From positions 1 through 64,000 of the forward strand of contig JAKVKZ010000005.1 in NCBI GenBank assembly GCA_022484565.1: a stretch of 64,000 bases of DNA, in the 5' to 3' direction. Made by a program: the position numbers and the translations under genes. Shown here in pieces: positions 58,101 to 64,000 of this stretch; positions within the stretch are counted from its first letter, which is position 1, and each line of letters opens with the position of its first letter. The DNA is from Muribaculaceae bacterium. Its GTDB lineage: Bacteria; Bacteroidota; Bacteroidia; Bacteroidales; Muribaculaceae. The notes below the pieces were generated by a model, which was given only the letters and a program-made list of their open reading frames with translations, searched no databases and was not told the DNA's origin.

Positions 58101-59172
58101 TCAGGAAAATCGGCCTATTCCCGATGCAAACCACACGACCATAAACAGCGGTTCGGGCATCGGGCTGCATCTCGTGAAGAGTATTGCCGAACTTCACCAC
58201 GGCTACATATCATTCAGCAGCGTGCCTGATGCGGAGACCATATTTACTGTAAGAATCCCCTACCTCAAGGAGGCCTACGATGAAAAGGAAATATCGACCG
58301 GTAAGCAGCTATTGCCTCAGGACATCATCCCTTCAGGGCAAATCAGCACGCCAGAGGCCCTCTCTGCACAAAAGCAACAACAATCACATATTCTGCTCGT
58401 TGAGGATAATGAGGACCTTCTCAACTATATCCAGCCTATTCTTTCAAAGCGATATCAGGTTTCAGTCGCCCACAATGGAATTGAAGCCGTGGAACTGGTG
58501 AAAAATGAGGAATTCGACCTTATTATCAGCGATGTAATGATGCCTCAAATGAACGGCTTGGAACTGTGTAAATTCTTGAAAGGGAATAATGAGACCAACT
58601 ATATTCCTATCATTCTCCTCACCGCAAAATCAAGCATGGACGACATGATTGAAGGCGCGGAAACAGGTGCTGATGCCTATATCACAAAACCTTTTAACCT
58701 CACTTATCTGATTGCACGCATCGACCAGATTCTTGGAAGCCGGCAAATTCTGAGGAATAAATTCTCCCAGATTTCGGAGCAGAACCTGAATTTGAAAAAC
58801 AGTGGCGGAGTTGAAAACAAATTCATGTACGAAGTCACAGAAATTATTCTTGCACACATCTCGGAAGAGAACCTGAACGGAAATATCATAGCGAATGATC
58901 TGTGCATGAGCCGTACAAGCCTGCACCGCAAGCTGAAGTCGATAGCCGGCATTTCGGCAGGCGAACTGATCAAGAATATCCGCATCTCCAAAGCATCCCG
59001 GGAACTGCTCCAAACTAATTCCACCGTTTCAGAAATAGCTTTCCGAAATGGATTCAGCAGCCTGTCGTACTTCTCGCAGAGCTTCGCCAGCATTTATAGC
59101 ATGAGTCCTAAAGAATATCGTCAGCAAAACCCGAATTTCACGGACAAGAATCCTGACGACACCGAATCATAA
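55159..59172 (+). CDS. Hybrid two-component system (HTCS) sensor-regulator
   Basis: Single-protein sensor and activator. The signal peptide starts at the ATG at 55159 (an upstream TTG at 55129 is less likely). The periplasmic sensor is a double propeller of about 12-14 Reg_prop repeats (about 25-690, for example MGRIWIGTPHGLCCF, DGNLWIGTYGEGIKAI) with a Y_Y_Y domain (about 690-755). A transmembrane helix (about 764-786) follows. Then come the histidine kinase with H819 in NLSHELRTP, the ATPase N box NLLSNSFKF, G boxes DNGIGI and GSGIGLHLV, a receiver with D1125 in ISDVMMPQMNG, and a C-terminal AraC-type HTH (about 1225-1330, ending MSPKEYRQ). Type II repeats lie directly upstream and at neighbouring promoters, so it is the best candidate activator of the right-hand half. 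Confidence 0.95.
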   Translation: MRRYLLALFCATLCFYPNFTAQTFSIRNYTSYDGLVSDKIMSIQQDYMGRIWIGTPHGLCCFDGSEYTHYTKSQNIPNHISNNIVQTILPRPNGDVWFGTPDSLNIYCWKDDKIHAYGKVKGLKSKDITVLANGSNGSVWLGTFGEGIFRYDEKKDAFSTISAIARQHGTAKIMALCEDSNRQLWIGTRYNGLFIYTPNTNECRQISGISPNDFVKIIFQDLSGNIWVGTDTNLYHIENNEARPVNQQVFAGKSIFSICENPAGTLWVGCDELLTQFKPNDLFASDGASISTVFHNYDYSHKGIHSMLSDKDGNLWIGTYGEGIKAINHYSYFSHIIPGESNITEPAFPFATYAISQAPNDEMWLGKERIGVLRYNFDTQKVTEAIKLNKSDVLALLEDNGGNLWIGTTADGLLLRRKNAQSPTRIANPIGTSVRSIFQAKDSSIYISDVNGFFRTKDVGKNWENVLQHWYAKNPDVRCAEQDAMGRLWLGTYNSGLFCYDPRRHSLHPYLKPNGLKSNIIFDVLIDGNTLWIATDEGLASYSITSGSFTNQFPCRNIPDISIFAIQKDKLGNLWFSSSMGLWQYEVKHHRIYHFSARNLPKISEFTEGASAIDTQGNVYFGSFNGLLQINPYHNQIVANKTNLIFTKVVIDDQEVVPDAESSRSNLTENVNVSRQINIYSQNHSVTIHFSLPYYDRDVQYYYKLDKNDEGWKLLGNQNWVTFRDLNPGDYHLIVRAVVESDHTETLSEIQISVFPPLWATWWAKIFYFLVICTALWYAFHLVKSRMRMAHSIEIEKNNRKREEEIHEAKLMFFTNLSHELRTPLTLLLTPLQELISHETNESKKNTLKIINKSANRLMLLVNQILDFRKSEKGEMKLSVQKVDFPNYINDISSYFKELAKDKNIDFSLITHQLPEQVWIDPDKIEKICFNLLSNSFKFTPKNGHIELSVSADGEWLTLKVSDNGIGIQQESQKSIFKAFFQENRPIPDANHTTINSGSGIGLHLVKSIAELHHGYISFSSVPDAETIFTVRIPYLKEAYDEKEISTGKQLLPQDIIPSGQISTPEALSAQKQQQSHILLVEDNEDLLNYIQPILSKRYQVSVAHNGIEAVELVKNEEFDLIISDVMMPQMNGLELCKFLKGNNETNYIPIILLTAKSSMDDMIEGAETGADAYITKPFNLTYLIARIDQILGSRQILRNKFSQISEQNLNLKNSGGVENKFMYEVTEIILAHISEENLNGNIIANDLCMSRTSLHRKLKSIAGISAGELIKNIRISKASRELLQTNSTVSEIAFRNGFSSLSYFSQSFASIYSMSPKEYRQQNPNFTDKNPDDTES

Positions 59173-59197
59173 GCATAAAAATCCACCATATCGCAAA

Positions 59198-59212
59198 TCC
59201 CATAGTATGGGA
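59198..59212 (+). terminator. Possible HTCS terminator palindrome
   Basis: TCCCATA G TATGGGA, a 7-bp stem with a single-base centre, 26 bp after the HTCS stop. There is no clear T-run and the loop is too short to be typical. The next hairpin at 59247 could serve instead. Confidence 0.3.
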
Positions 59213-59246
59213 GACCGTGCTTTATATTCATCATTAAATAATGGAA

Positions 59247-59273
59247 GACTGAATGCTTTCGCAGCATCCAGCC
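59247..59273. terminator. Hairpin after the decayed cassette copy
   Basis: GACTGAATGC / GCATCCAGCC is the cassette terminator with one extra substitution in the stem. It is followed by the same ATAAACTAAAACCATCTAAT-type 3' flank as the intact genes. It lies between the convergent HTCS gene and the pseudogene and could terminate both. Confidence 0.6.
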
Positions 59274-59376
59274 TTCACTCATTATAAACTAAAACCATCT
59301 AATAAATCAACCTTTCTCGCATAACAACATAATTGTTCATACCTAATGTTTACTTAATCGTCAATTTAGTCAACTT

Positions 59377-59640
59377 TCACCTTACATTTTTTCTACCAGC
59401 TTTTACAATATCTTTATCCCGAAAGAACATTAATCTATTTACTCTCTTAATCATTCGGCACATAAAGTCATAAACCATTCCATTGTTTGCGCCAATGACT
59501 TTGATGATACCTTCACTGCCAACGATAGGCGCTGTGACTGATGCCAAAATTTCAATTCCTTCCGGCTTCAAATCAGCCTTGAATGTCACTGACCTATGAT
59601 TTGTCCATAAAGCGGTCGTCATCAAGAGCAATTCTGAAAA
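59377..59640 (-). pseudogene. Decayed remnant of a C-D-tail modular protein gene
   Basis: An 84-codon frame (59377-59631) reads SVTFKADLKPEGIEILAS, then GSEGIIKVIGANNGMVYDF and MCRMIKRVN. It aligns with the last 80 residues of the 59983-62229 protein (SVTFKAGLVPTGIEGVSA, GGEGIINITGASNAVVYDF). Then the match breaks: the NQSIINVPSGLY segment is lost or frameshifted and the end reads DIVKAGRKNVR. Everything upstream of the end of region D is missing, yet about 40 bp upstream a type II -7 box and degraded operator repeats survive, and the shared terminator follows. It is a gene with an internal deletion, not an active gene. Confidence 0.75.
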
Positions 59641-59682
59641 GTAAACATTTCCTTTTCACAATTGCCATAGCTTAAGTCAATG

Positions 59683-59749
59683 CAAATGTATCACAGTTAT
59701 GTAACTTTCAGTTTAGCATTTGATTCAAAAAGTTCCATTTTTGTGCCAA
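59683..59749 (-). promoter_or_regulatory. Degenerate type II operator-promoter of the pseudogene
   Basis: On the plus strand: -7 box CAAATGTA at 59683-59690, then TGATTCAA at 59721 and TGTGCCAA at 59742, each 6 of 8 to CGTTYCAA. The 31 and 21 spacings are exactly those of the intact type II sites, which is why I accept such weak repeats. The rest of 59750-59864 shows no other feature. Confidence 0.5.
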
Positions 59750-59864
59750 TCTCATAAAATGGCCTGCACACAATCAAATGCGTCCTGTAAATCACGGAGA
59801 ATTGCCATTTTTATTACTGTTCCAATATTCTGAAAATATATTTAAGGCAAGCCATTAATAACAA

Positions 59865-59891
59865 GGCTGGATGCTTTCGCAGCATCCAGCC
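59865..59891 (-). terminator. Terminator hairpin after the 59983 gene, shared 3' cassette
   Basis: GGCTGGATGC / GCATCCAGCC, a perfect 10-bp stem with a 7-nt loop, the best-formed member of the cassette hairpin family. On the minus strand the stem is followed by TTGTTATT. Confidence 0.8.
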
Positions 59892-59982
59892 TTCTCTCAT
59901 TATCAACTAAAACCATCTAAAAAATCATTTCTTTTCGCATAACAACATAATCATTCATAATTAAATTATGCGGATAATAAAT

Positions 59983-62229
59983 TTAGTCAACTTTCACCTT
60001 GCATACTTTTCCACCAGCTTTTACGATATACAGTCCTGAAGGAACATTAATTATGCTCTGATTATTTACGCTCTTAATCATTCGGCCCATAAAATCGTAA
60101 ACCACTGCATTGCTTGCGCCGGTGATATTGATGATGCCTTCTCCGCCAACGATAGAAACCGCACCGGCTGAAACGCCTTCGATGCCTGTTGGAACCAAAC
60201 CAGCTTTGAATGTAACAGACATATGATTTGTCACCGCAGCTCCACCAATTTCATCGCCAGCTATACTCGATACGCCAACATCACTTGAATGCGCGTATAA
60301 GTCATCCGCTGTTCTGCTTATAGTTGCAGGAACATTTGCATTTAAGGTCCAACTGTCCTGAAGAGTATTGATTGTCCCATCAACGGTTTTCACAATACTG
60401 CTCATCTCATCCTTTGTGAAAGGGCCACTGGTTACCATCAAATAATGAGTGACAACAGCATAATTTACAGTAAAGTCCTGTGCTAAATTCGTTCCAGCAG
60501 TTGTTGTTTTGGCAACATCCGAGAAGGCCGGACTCATCAGGTAAACCTTTCGAGCTTGCATCTCTGATATGTTTATTAATTTCGTACTGTCAGCGGCAGG
60601 TACGATTGTAGCGTTGCTGTAATTATTTAATACAGTGTTGTCGCTTGAGCCTGAAGCTTTCATTGGAGCATAATAACTCGGCACATAGAAATCACTCGTC
60701 TCTCTCGCATGCACTGTTGCCACTGCTTCACCGTTTGTAAAAAGTTGTGGGGTAATTGAATCGATGTTTACTGTATTGCCAGTTATGTCTTTACTCCCAA
60801 AATATTCAAGCGGTACATTCATAGTCTCAACATATTCTGTTCCTGTAGTGTTGCTTGCAGTAGGGGTGTATGTTATTTTCACAGTGACTGACTTTTGTCC
60901 ATAAACCCCATAAAGTTCGTCGAGATAGTTAAACCCGTCATAACAGCTGCCTGTAAACGTACGCCCATTGATAGTAGTTGAATAATTCGCAGTATAGCCG
61001 GTTGGAATCGTCTGGTTCCATAGAACCTGAGTCCCTGGGAAAATAAGTCTGTAATGTTCACTGAAGTCCGTGGTGGCAGATGTAGCTTTATCAGTGCTGC
61101 CATATTTTATCGCCCTTTCACCAACTTTGCTGGGATAAAGGTCAAATGATGCTAAATCCGTCGCGCTACGACTGCTTTCACCATTGAGCACAATATCATC
61201 TATACCAACATCAATCCATTGTCCTGCCATGTTGAATGCTAAATACTCAACCAAAGTACCCACGCCTAAATCAACAGTAACATCATTCCATTGACCTTTA
61301 ATACTTGCATCATCACTTGTGAAAGCTACCGCATCGTTTCCCCCATGGGTAAATATCCTCATGGATTGATTGGTTGTAGAAGTGCCTCCAGCAAAATAAT
61401 ATCTAAAATGCAGATAACGGGTGCTTTCAGTCGTCTTTCCATACACACCTGTGTAACGCACTCCACCATAATTTGGCTCAGCTCCATTTCCAATATGGAA
61501 CCTCAACCATCTTGAAGTACCATTTTCTGCTATAGGAGTGCCAGAGGTTGGGTCCACATAAATATATTCGCCATCACTTATCGGATACATTCCATTGAGA
61601 ATCCAATTGTTGTCAACTGGTCCGTTTCCTTTATCGTCAATGGCTAAATCCTCAAAATCACAAGATAATCCCTTTAAATCAGGAATTGTTGGAGCCACAT
61701 CACTTAGACGGATATCATCTATATAAAATGTTCCCGTATTTCGCGGCTGTATCCTGATTTTGTTAAAATCAGCTGTGGAAGGTATCTCGAAGCAATATTC
61801 CTTCCAAGTTCCGTCAAATCTTGGTCCTGGAATCGCTGATAAGGGAATGTTAAGGTCGGTGTCGTCTTTAAATAATAATATTCCGAAATTGGCATTAAAT
61901 GCCCCATTGGGGATATCAGCACGCACTTTCATGTAAATGTAGCGTCCAGAAGCTGCCGCAGAAGATGGAAGATTAACGTAAGCGCCTTCCCACCACCAGC
62001 CAAAATTAGCAGCTGCGACATTTGTTGTTAAGGAAAGGCATGTCGCTGAATTGTTAATGCCATCTGTCAACGTATTTGTCGCACTGGCATTAACTGTCAC
62101 ATTGCCTGACGTTGAAGATGTGGTCGGTGTATTCCCTGCATCTTCAAATGTGTAGTCATACGTATCAGTTGCATTAGCACATAGCGCCGCTGCAAGTGAC
62201 AAAGCCAAGAAAACAATTTTTACTTTCAT
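59983..62229 (-). CDS. Secreted A-B-C-D modular protein with T9SS-like tail
   Basis: Signal peptide from the preferred ATG at 62229 (MKVKIVFLALSLAA); a second ATG at 62256 is unlikely. Module A (about 20-195) starts YDYTFEDAGNTPTTSST and ends IRIQPRNTGTFYIDDIRLS. Module B (about 198-360) has a variant binding face, GMYPISDGEYIYVDP and WLRFHIGNGAEPNYGGVRYT, and ends VGIDDIVLNGES. The C region (VGERAIKYGSTD, FPGTQVLWNQTIPTGY), D region (VVTHYLMVTSGPFTK) and tail (VYDFMGRMIKSV, PSGLYIVKAGGKV) follow. No catalytic domain. It starts about 70 bp after the 62301 gene, without an operator or -7 box between, so the two are probably co-transcribed. Confidence 0.8.
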   Translation of the reverse strand: MKVKIVFLALSLAAALCANATDTYDYTFEDAGNTPTTSSTSGNVTVNASATNTLTDGINNSATCLSLTTNVAAANFGWWWEGAYVNLPSSAAASGRYIYMKVRADIPNGAFNANFGILLFKDDTDLNIPLSAIPGPRFDGTWKEYCFEIPSTADFNKIRIQPRNTGTFYIDDIRLSDVAPTIPDLKGLSCDFEDLAIDDKGNGPVDNNWILNGMYPISDGEYIYVDPTSGTPIAENGTSRWLRFHIGNGAEPNYGGVRYTGVYGKTTESTRYLHFRYYFAGGTSTTNQSMRIFTHGGNDAVAFTSDDASIKGQWNDVTVDLGVGTLVEYLAFNMAGQWIDVGIDDIVLNGESSRSATDLASFDLYPSKVGERAIKYGSTDKATSATTDFSEHYRLIFPGTQVLWNQTIPTGYTANYSTTINGRTFTGSCYDGFNYLDELYGVYGQKSVTVKITYTPTASNTTGTEYVETMNVPLEYFGSKDITGNTVNIDSITPQLFTNGEAVATVHARETSDFYVPSYYAPMKASGSSDNTVLNNYSNATIVPAADSTKLINISEMQARKVYLMSPAFSDVAKTTTAGTNLAQDFTVNYAVVTHYLMVTSGPFTKDEMSSIVKTVDGTINTLQDSWTLNANVPATISRTADDLYAHSSDVGVSSIAGDEIGGAAVTNHMSVTFKAGLVPTGIEGVSAGAVSIVGGEGIINITGASNAVVYDFMGRMIKSVNNQSIINVPSGLYIVKAGGKVCKVKVD

Positions 62230-62300
62230 TGATATCTTATTGTATTTAACTTTCATTAATTACTGAAGTTATAGCCATGTAATAGCTAAAATCCACTTGC

Positions 62301-64000
62301 TCATTGAACTTTCACCTTGCATACTTTTCCACCAGCCTTTACGATATACAGACCTGAAGGAACATTAATTATGCTCTGATTATTTACGCTCTTAATCATT
62401 CGGCCCATAAAGTCATAGACCACTGCATTGCTTGCGCCAGTGATATTGATGATGCCTTCTCCACCAACGATAGAAACCGCATCGGCTGAAACGCCTTCAA
62501 TGCCTGTTGGCGTTAAGTCATTAGCTACGAAGGTTACAAGTTTATGATTCGTTATGTTGCTTGCACCAGCAATGCTTGCAACAGCTACATCTTGTGCATG
62601 TAAATATAAGTCCGCCGCCGATAAATCCACTGCCTTTATTCTTGCCTTACCTACGCTTTCAAGATTAAGTGACGGTGCACTGCTGCCCACCACCGTCCAA
62701 CTGTCCTGAAGGGTATTGATTGTTCCAGTCTCAGTTTTGACGATGTTTGCCATATCAGCAGTCGTGTAAGGGCCAGTAGTTACCATCAAATAGTGAGGAA
62801 CGACAGCGTAATTTACAGAAACATCATATTGTAATTTTGCTCCGGCTGAAGGTGCATTTGCTGCTACATCCGAGAAACTTGGGCTCATCAGATAAATATT
62901 TTGGGCTGTCATATCTGATACTCGTATTATGCTTCTGCTGCCATTCACAGGAACGATTGAAGTGTTGTTATAATCACTTAAAGTTCCGTCATCGCTTGTA
63001 CTTGTTGATTTCATTGGAGCGTAGTAGCTCGGTACATACCCACCTGTCTTATTATCTGTTGCAGGCACTGATGCCACTGCTTCACCATTTTTATAAAGAA
63101 CCGTTCCTATAGTCCCGATATTCACGCCATTATCAGTTATTTCACTGCTGCCAAAATATGTAAGTGGCACAGTAGCTGCTTCAGTAAACGTTGTTCCTGA
63201 AGCAGGAGTATATGTGAATGTCATAGGGGCTGATGTCTGTCCTTTTATTCCATAAAGGTCAAGAGTGTTTGCCTCGCTATTACAGTTACCAGTAATTGTA
63301 CGTCCATTAATGGTTGTTGAATATGTCACAGTATAGCCTAATGGAATAGTTTGCAACCAAGAAATTTCAGTTCCAGGGAAAGTAAGTTTATAATGCGTAC
63401 CAAACCATGTAGTGGAAGCTGTTGCTTTATCAGTACTATTATATTTAATAGCTCTTTCGCCAACTATTGGATCAATCTGAGTTGATGTAAATTGTGTAGT
63501 GAAATTCCGAGAATTAGGGTCTCCGTTAAGCACAATATCATCAAGACCCACATCATTCCATCTTCCATTAATATTAAATTCTAAATATTCAACTATAGTA
63601 CCCACGCCTAAATCAATAGTAACATCATTCCATTGACCTTGAGCACTTGCTTCACTCGAAAAGGCAGCTTCATCGCCTCCTCCATGAGTAAACACCCTCA
63701 TTGATTGTGGACCTGTTGTTCTCTTATCTCCCGGATAATAATAGCCTCCTGTATAATAGTATTTAAAATGCAAATAACGGGTGCTTTCTGTTGTCTTTCC
63801 ATACAAGCCAGTGTAACGTACTCCACTATAATTTGGATTATAGCCTTCCCCGATACGAAACCGCAACCACTTTGTAGAGCCGTCCGTTGCTATCGGAGTG
63901 CTTGTGGTTGGATCCACATAAACATATTCTCCGTCACTCGATGGATACATTTCGCCGAGAATCCAATCATTATCAACAGGCTCTGTTCCTGTACTTCCAC
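62301..64000 (-). CDS. Partial modular protein (B-C-D-tail), 5' end beyond the window
   Basis: The frame is open from the stop at 62301 to the window edge; the ATG at 63950 is internal, because EPVDNDWILGEMYPSSDG matches the sister protein's PVDNNWILNGMYPISDG. Visible parts are module B (VYVDPTTSTPIATDGSTKWL, VRYTGLYGKTTESTRYLHFK, WNDVTIDLGVGTIVEYLEF, ending LDDIVLNGDPNSR), region C (VGERAIKYNSTDK, FPGTEISWLQTIPLGY), region D (VVPHYLMVTTGPYTT) and the tail (VYDFMGRMIKSV, PSGLYIVKAGGKV). A module A and signal peptide are expected upstream. It is the closest relative of the next gene downstream, suggesting a tandem duplication. Confidence 0.82.
   Translation of the reverse strand, partial: GSTGTEPVDNDWILGEMYPSSDGEYVYVDPTTSTPIATDGSTKWLRFRIGEGYNPNYSGVRYTGLYGKTTESTRYLHFKYYYTGGYYYPGDKRTTGPQSMRVFTHGGGDEAAFSSEASAQGQWNDVTIDLGVGTIVEYLEFNINGRWNDVGLDDIVLNGDPNSRNFTTQFTSTQIDPIVGERAIKYNSTDKATASTTWFGTHYKLTFPGTEISWLQTIPLGYTVTYSTTINGRTITGNCNSEANTLDLYGIKGQTSAPMTFTYTPASGTTFTEAATVPLTYFGSSEITDNGVNIGTIGTVLYKNGEAVASVPATDNKTGGYVPSYYAPMKSTSTSDDGTLSDYNNTSIVPVNGSRSIIRVSDMTAQNIYLMSPSFSDVAANAPSAGAKLQYDVSVNYAVVPHYLMVTTGPYTTADMANIVKTETGTINTLQDSWTVVGSSAPSLNLESVGKARIKAVDLSAADLYLHAQDVAVASIAGASNITNHKLVTFVANDLTPTGIEGVSADAVSIVGGEGIINITGASNAVVYDFMGRMIKSVNNQSIINVPSGLYIVKAGGKVCKVKVQ

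Noticed and set aside
58630-59093. Overlapping minus-strand ORFs inside the HTCS receiver and AraC region
   Set aside because: They are shadows of a well-conserved coding frame and contain no domain.
59710-59737. AGTTTAGC/AGTTCCAT pair, also 21 bp apart, as the pseudogene operator
   Set aside because: The pair at 59721 and 59742 fits both fixed spacings to the -7 box, while this one fits only the repeat spacing.
63948-63950. ATG at 63950 as the true start of the last gene
   Set aside because: The frame stays open to the window edge and the upstream residues match the paralogue, so the gene continues outside.

Overview
The window looks like Bacteroidota, most likely an AT-rich member of the Bacteroidales. 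Support comes from two SusC/SusD pairs, a hybrid two-component system (HTCS), many secreted glycoside hydrolases, type IX secretion (T9SS) style C-terminal tails, and promoters with the Bacteroidota -7 element TAnnTTTG. Essentially all of it is one large polysaccharide utilization region. No RNA genes, CRISPR arrays or transposases were seen. Family calls come from reading motifs; no database search was run.

Left half (about 0-31.6 kb). On the minus strand, in transcription order: an ELWxxDGT-repeat protein; a tight operon of SusC, SusD, a surface glycan-binding lipoprotein, a LamG-GH30 enzyme and a two-module binding protein; an SGNH esterase with binding modules; a sulfatase-GH30 fusion; two GH2 enzymes; a large non-catalytic modular protein; and a GH95-acetylesterase pair. 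One GH43/GH117-like propeller protein is on the plus strand. Five promoters here share an exact architecture: 8-bp direct repeats (plus strand TGGACAAT-like) 21 bp apart, with the -7 box always at the same distance.

Right half (about 32-64 kb). On the minus strand: modular binding proteins (one fused to GH30), then an operon of SusC, SusD, two tandem GH30, GH27 and GH2. A plus-strand HTCS sits among them. Four promoters here carry a different 21-bp-spaced direct repeat (plus strand CGTTTCAA-like), again at a fixed but different distance from the -7 box. A fifth copy of the repeat lies in front of the HTCS. The two halves therefore appear to be two regulons built side by side. Only the regulator of one, probably the right-hand one, is in the window.

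The proteins are built by mix-and-match. Modules are named here as follows. A+B is a pair of galactose-binding-like beta-sandwiches. X1+X2 is a second, distantly similar pair. C+D is an Ig-like plus mixed region. The tail is a T9SS-like sorting domain. They occur as A-B-tail, A-B-C-D-tail, GH30-A-B-C-D-tail, X1-X2-tail, SGNH-X1-X2-tail and X1-X2-C-D-tail. The C-D-tail genes also share nearly identical DNA for the tail, the 3' untranslated region and the terminator hairpin. One decayed copy (59.25-59.75 kb) keeps its promoter, end and terminator but has lost its middle.

The enzyme set is five GH30 domains, three GH2, GH27, GH95, a GH43-like protein, a sulfatase and two esterases. It fits a branched, fucosylated, acetylated and probably sulfated galactan of the arabinogalactan type. 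That substrate is inference.
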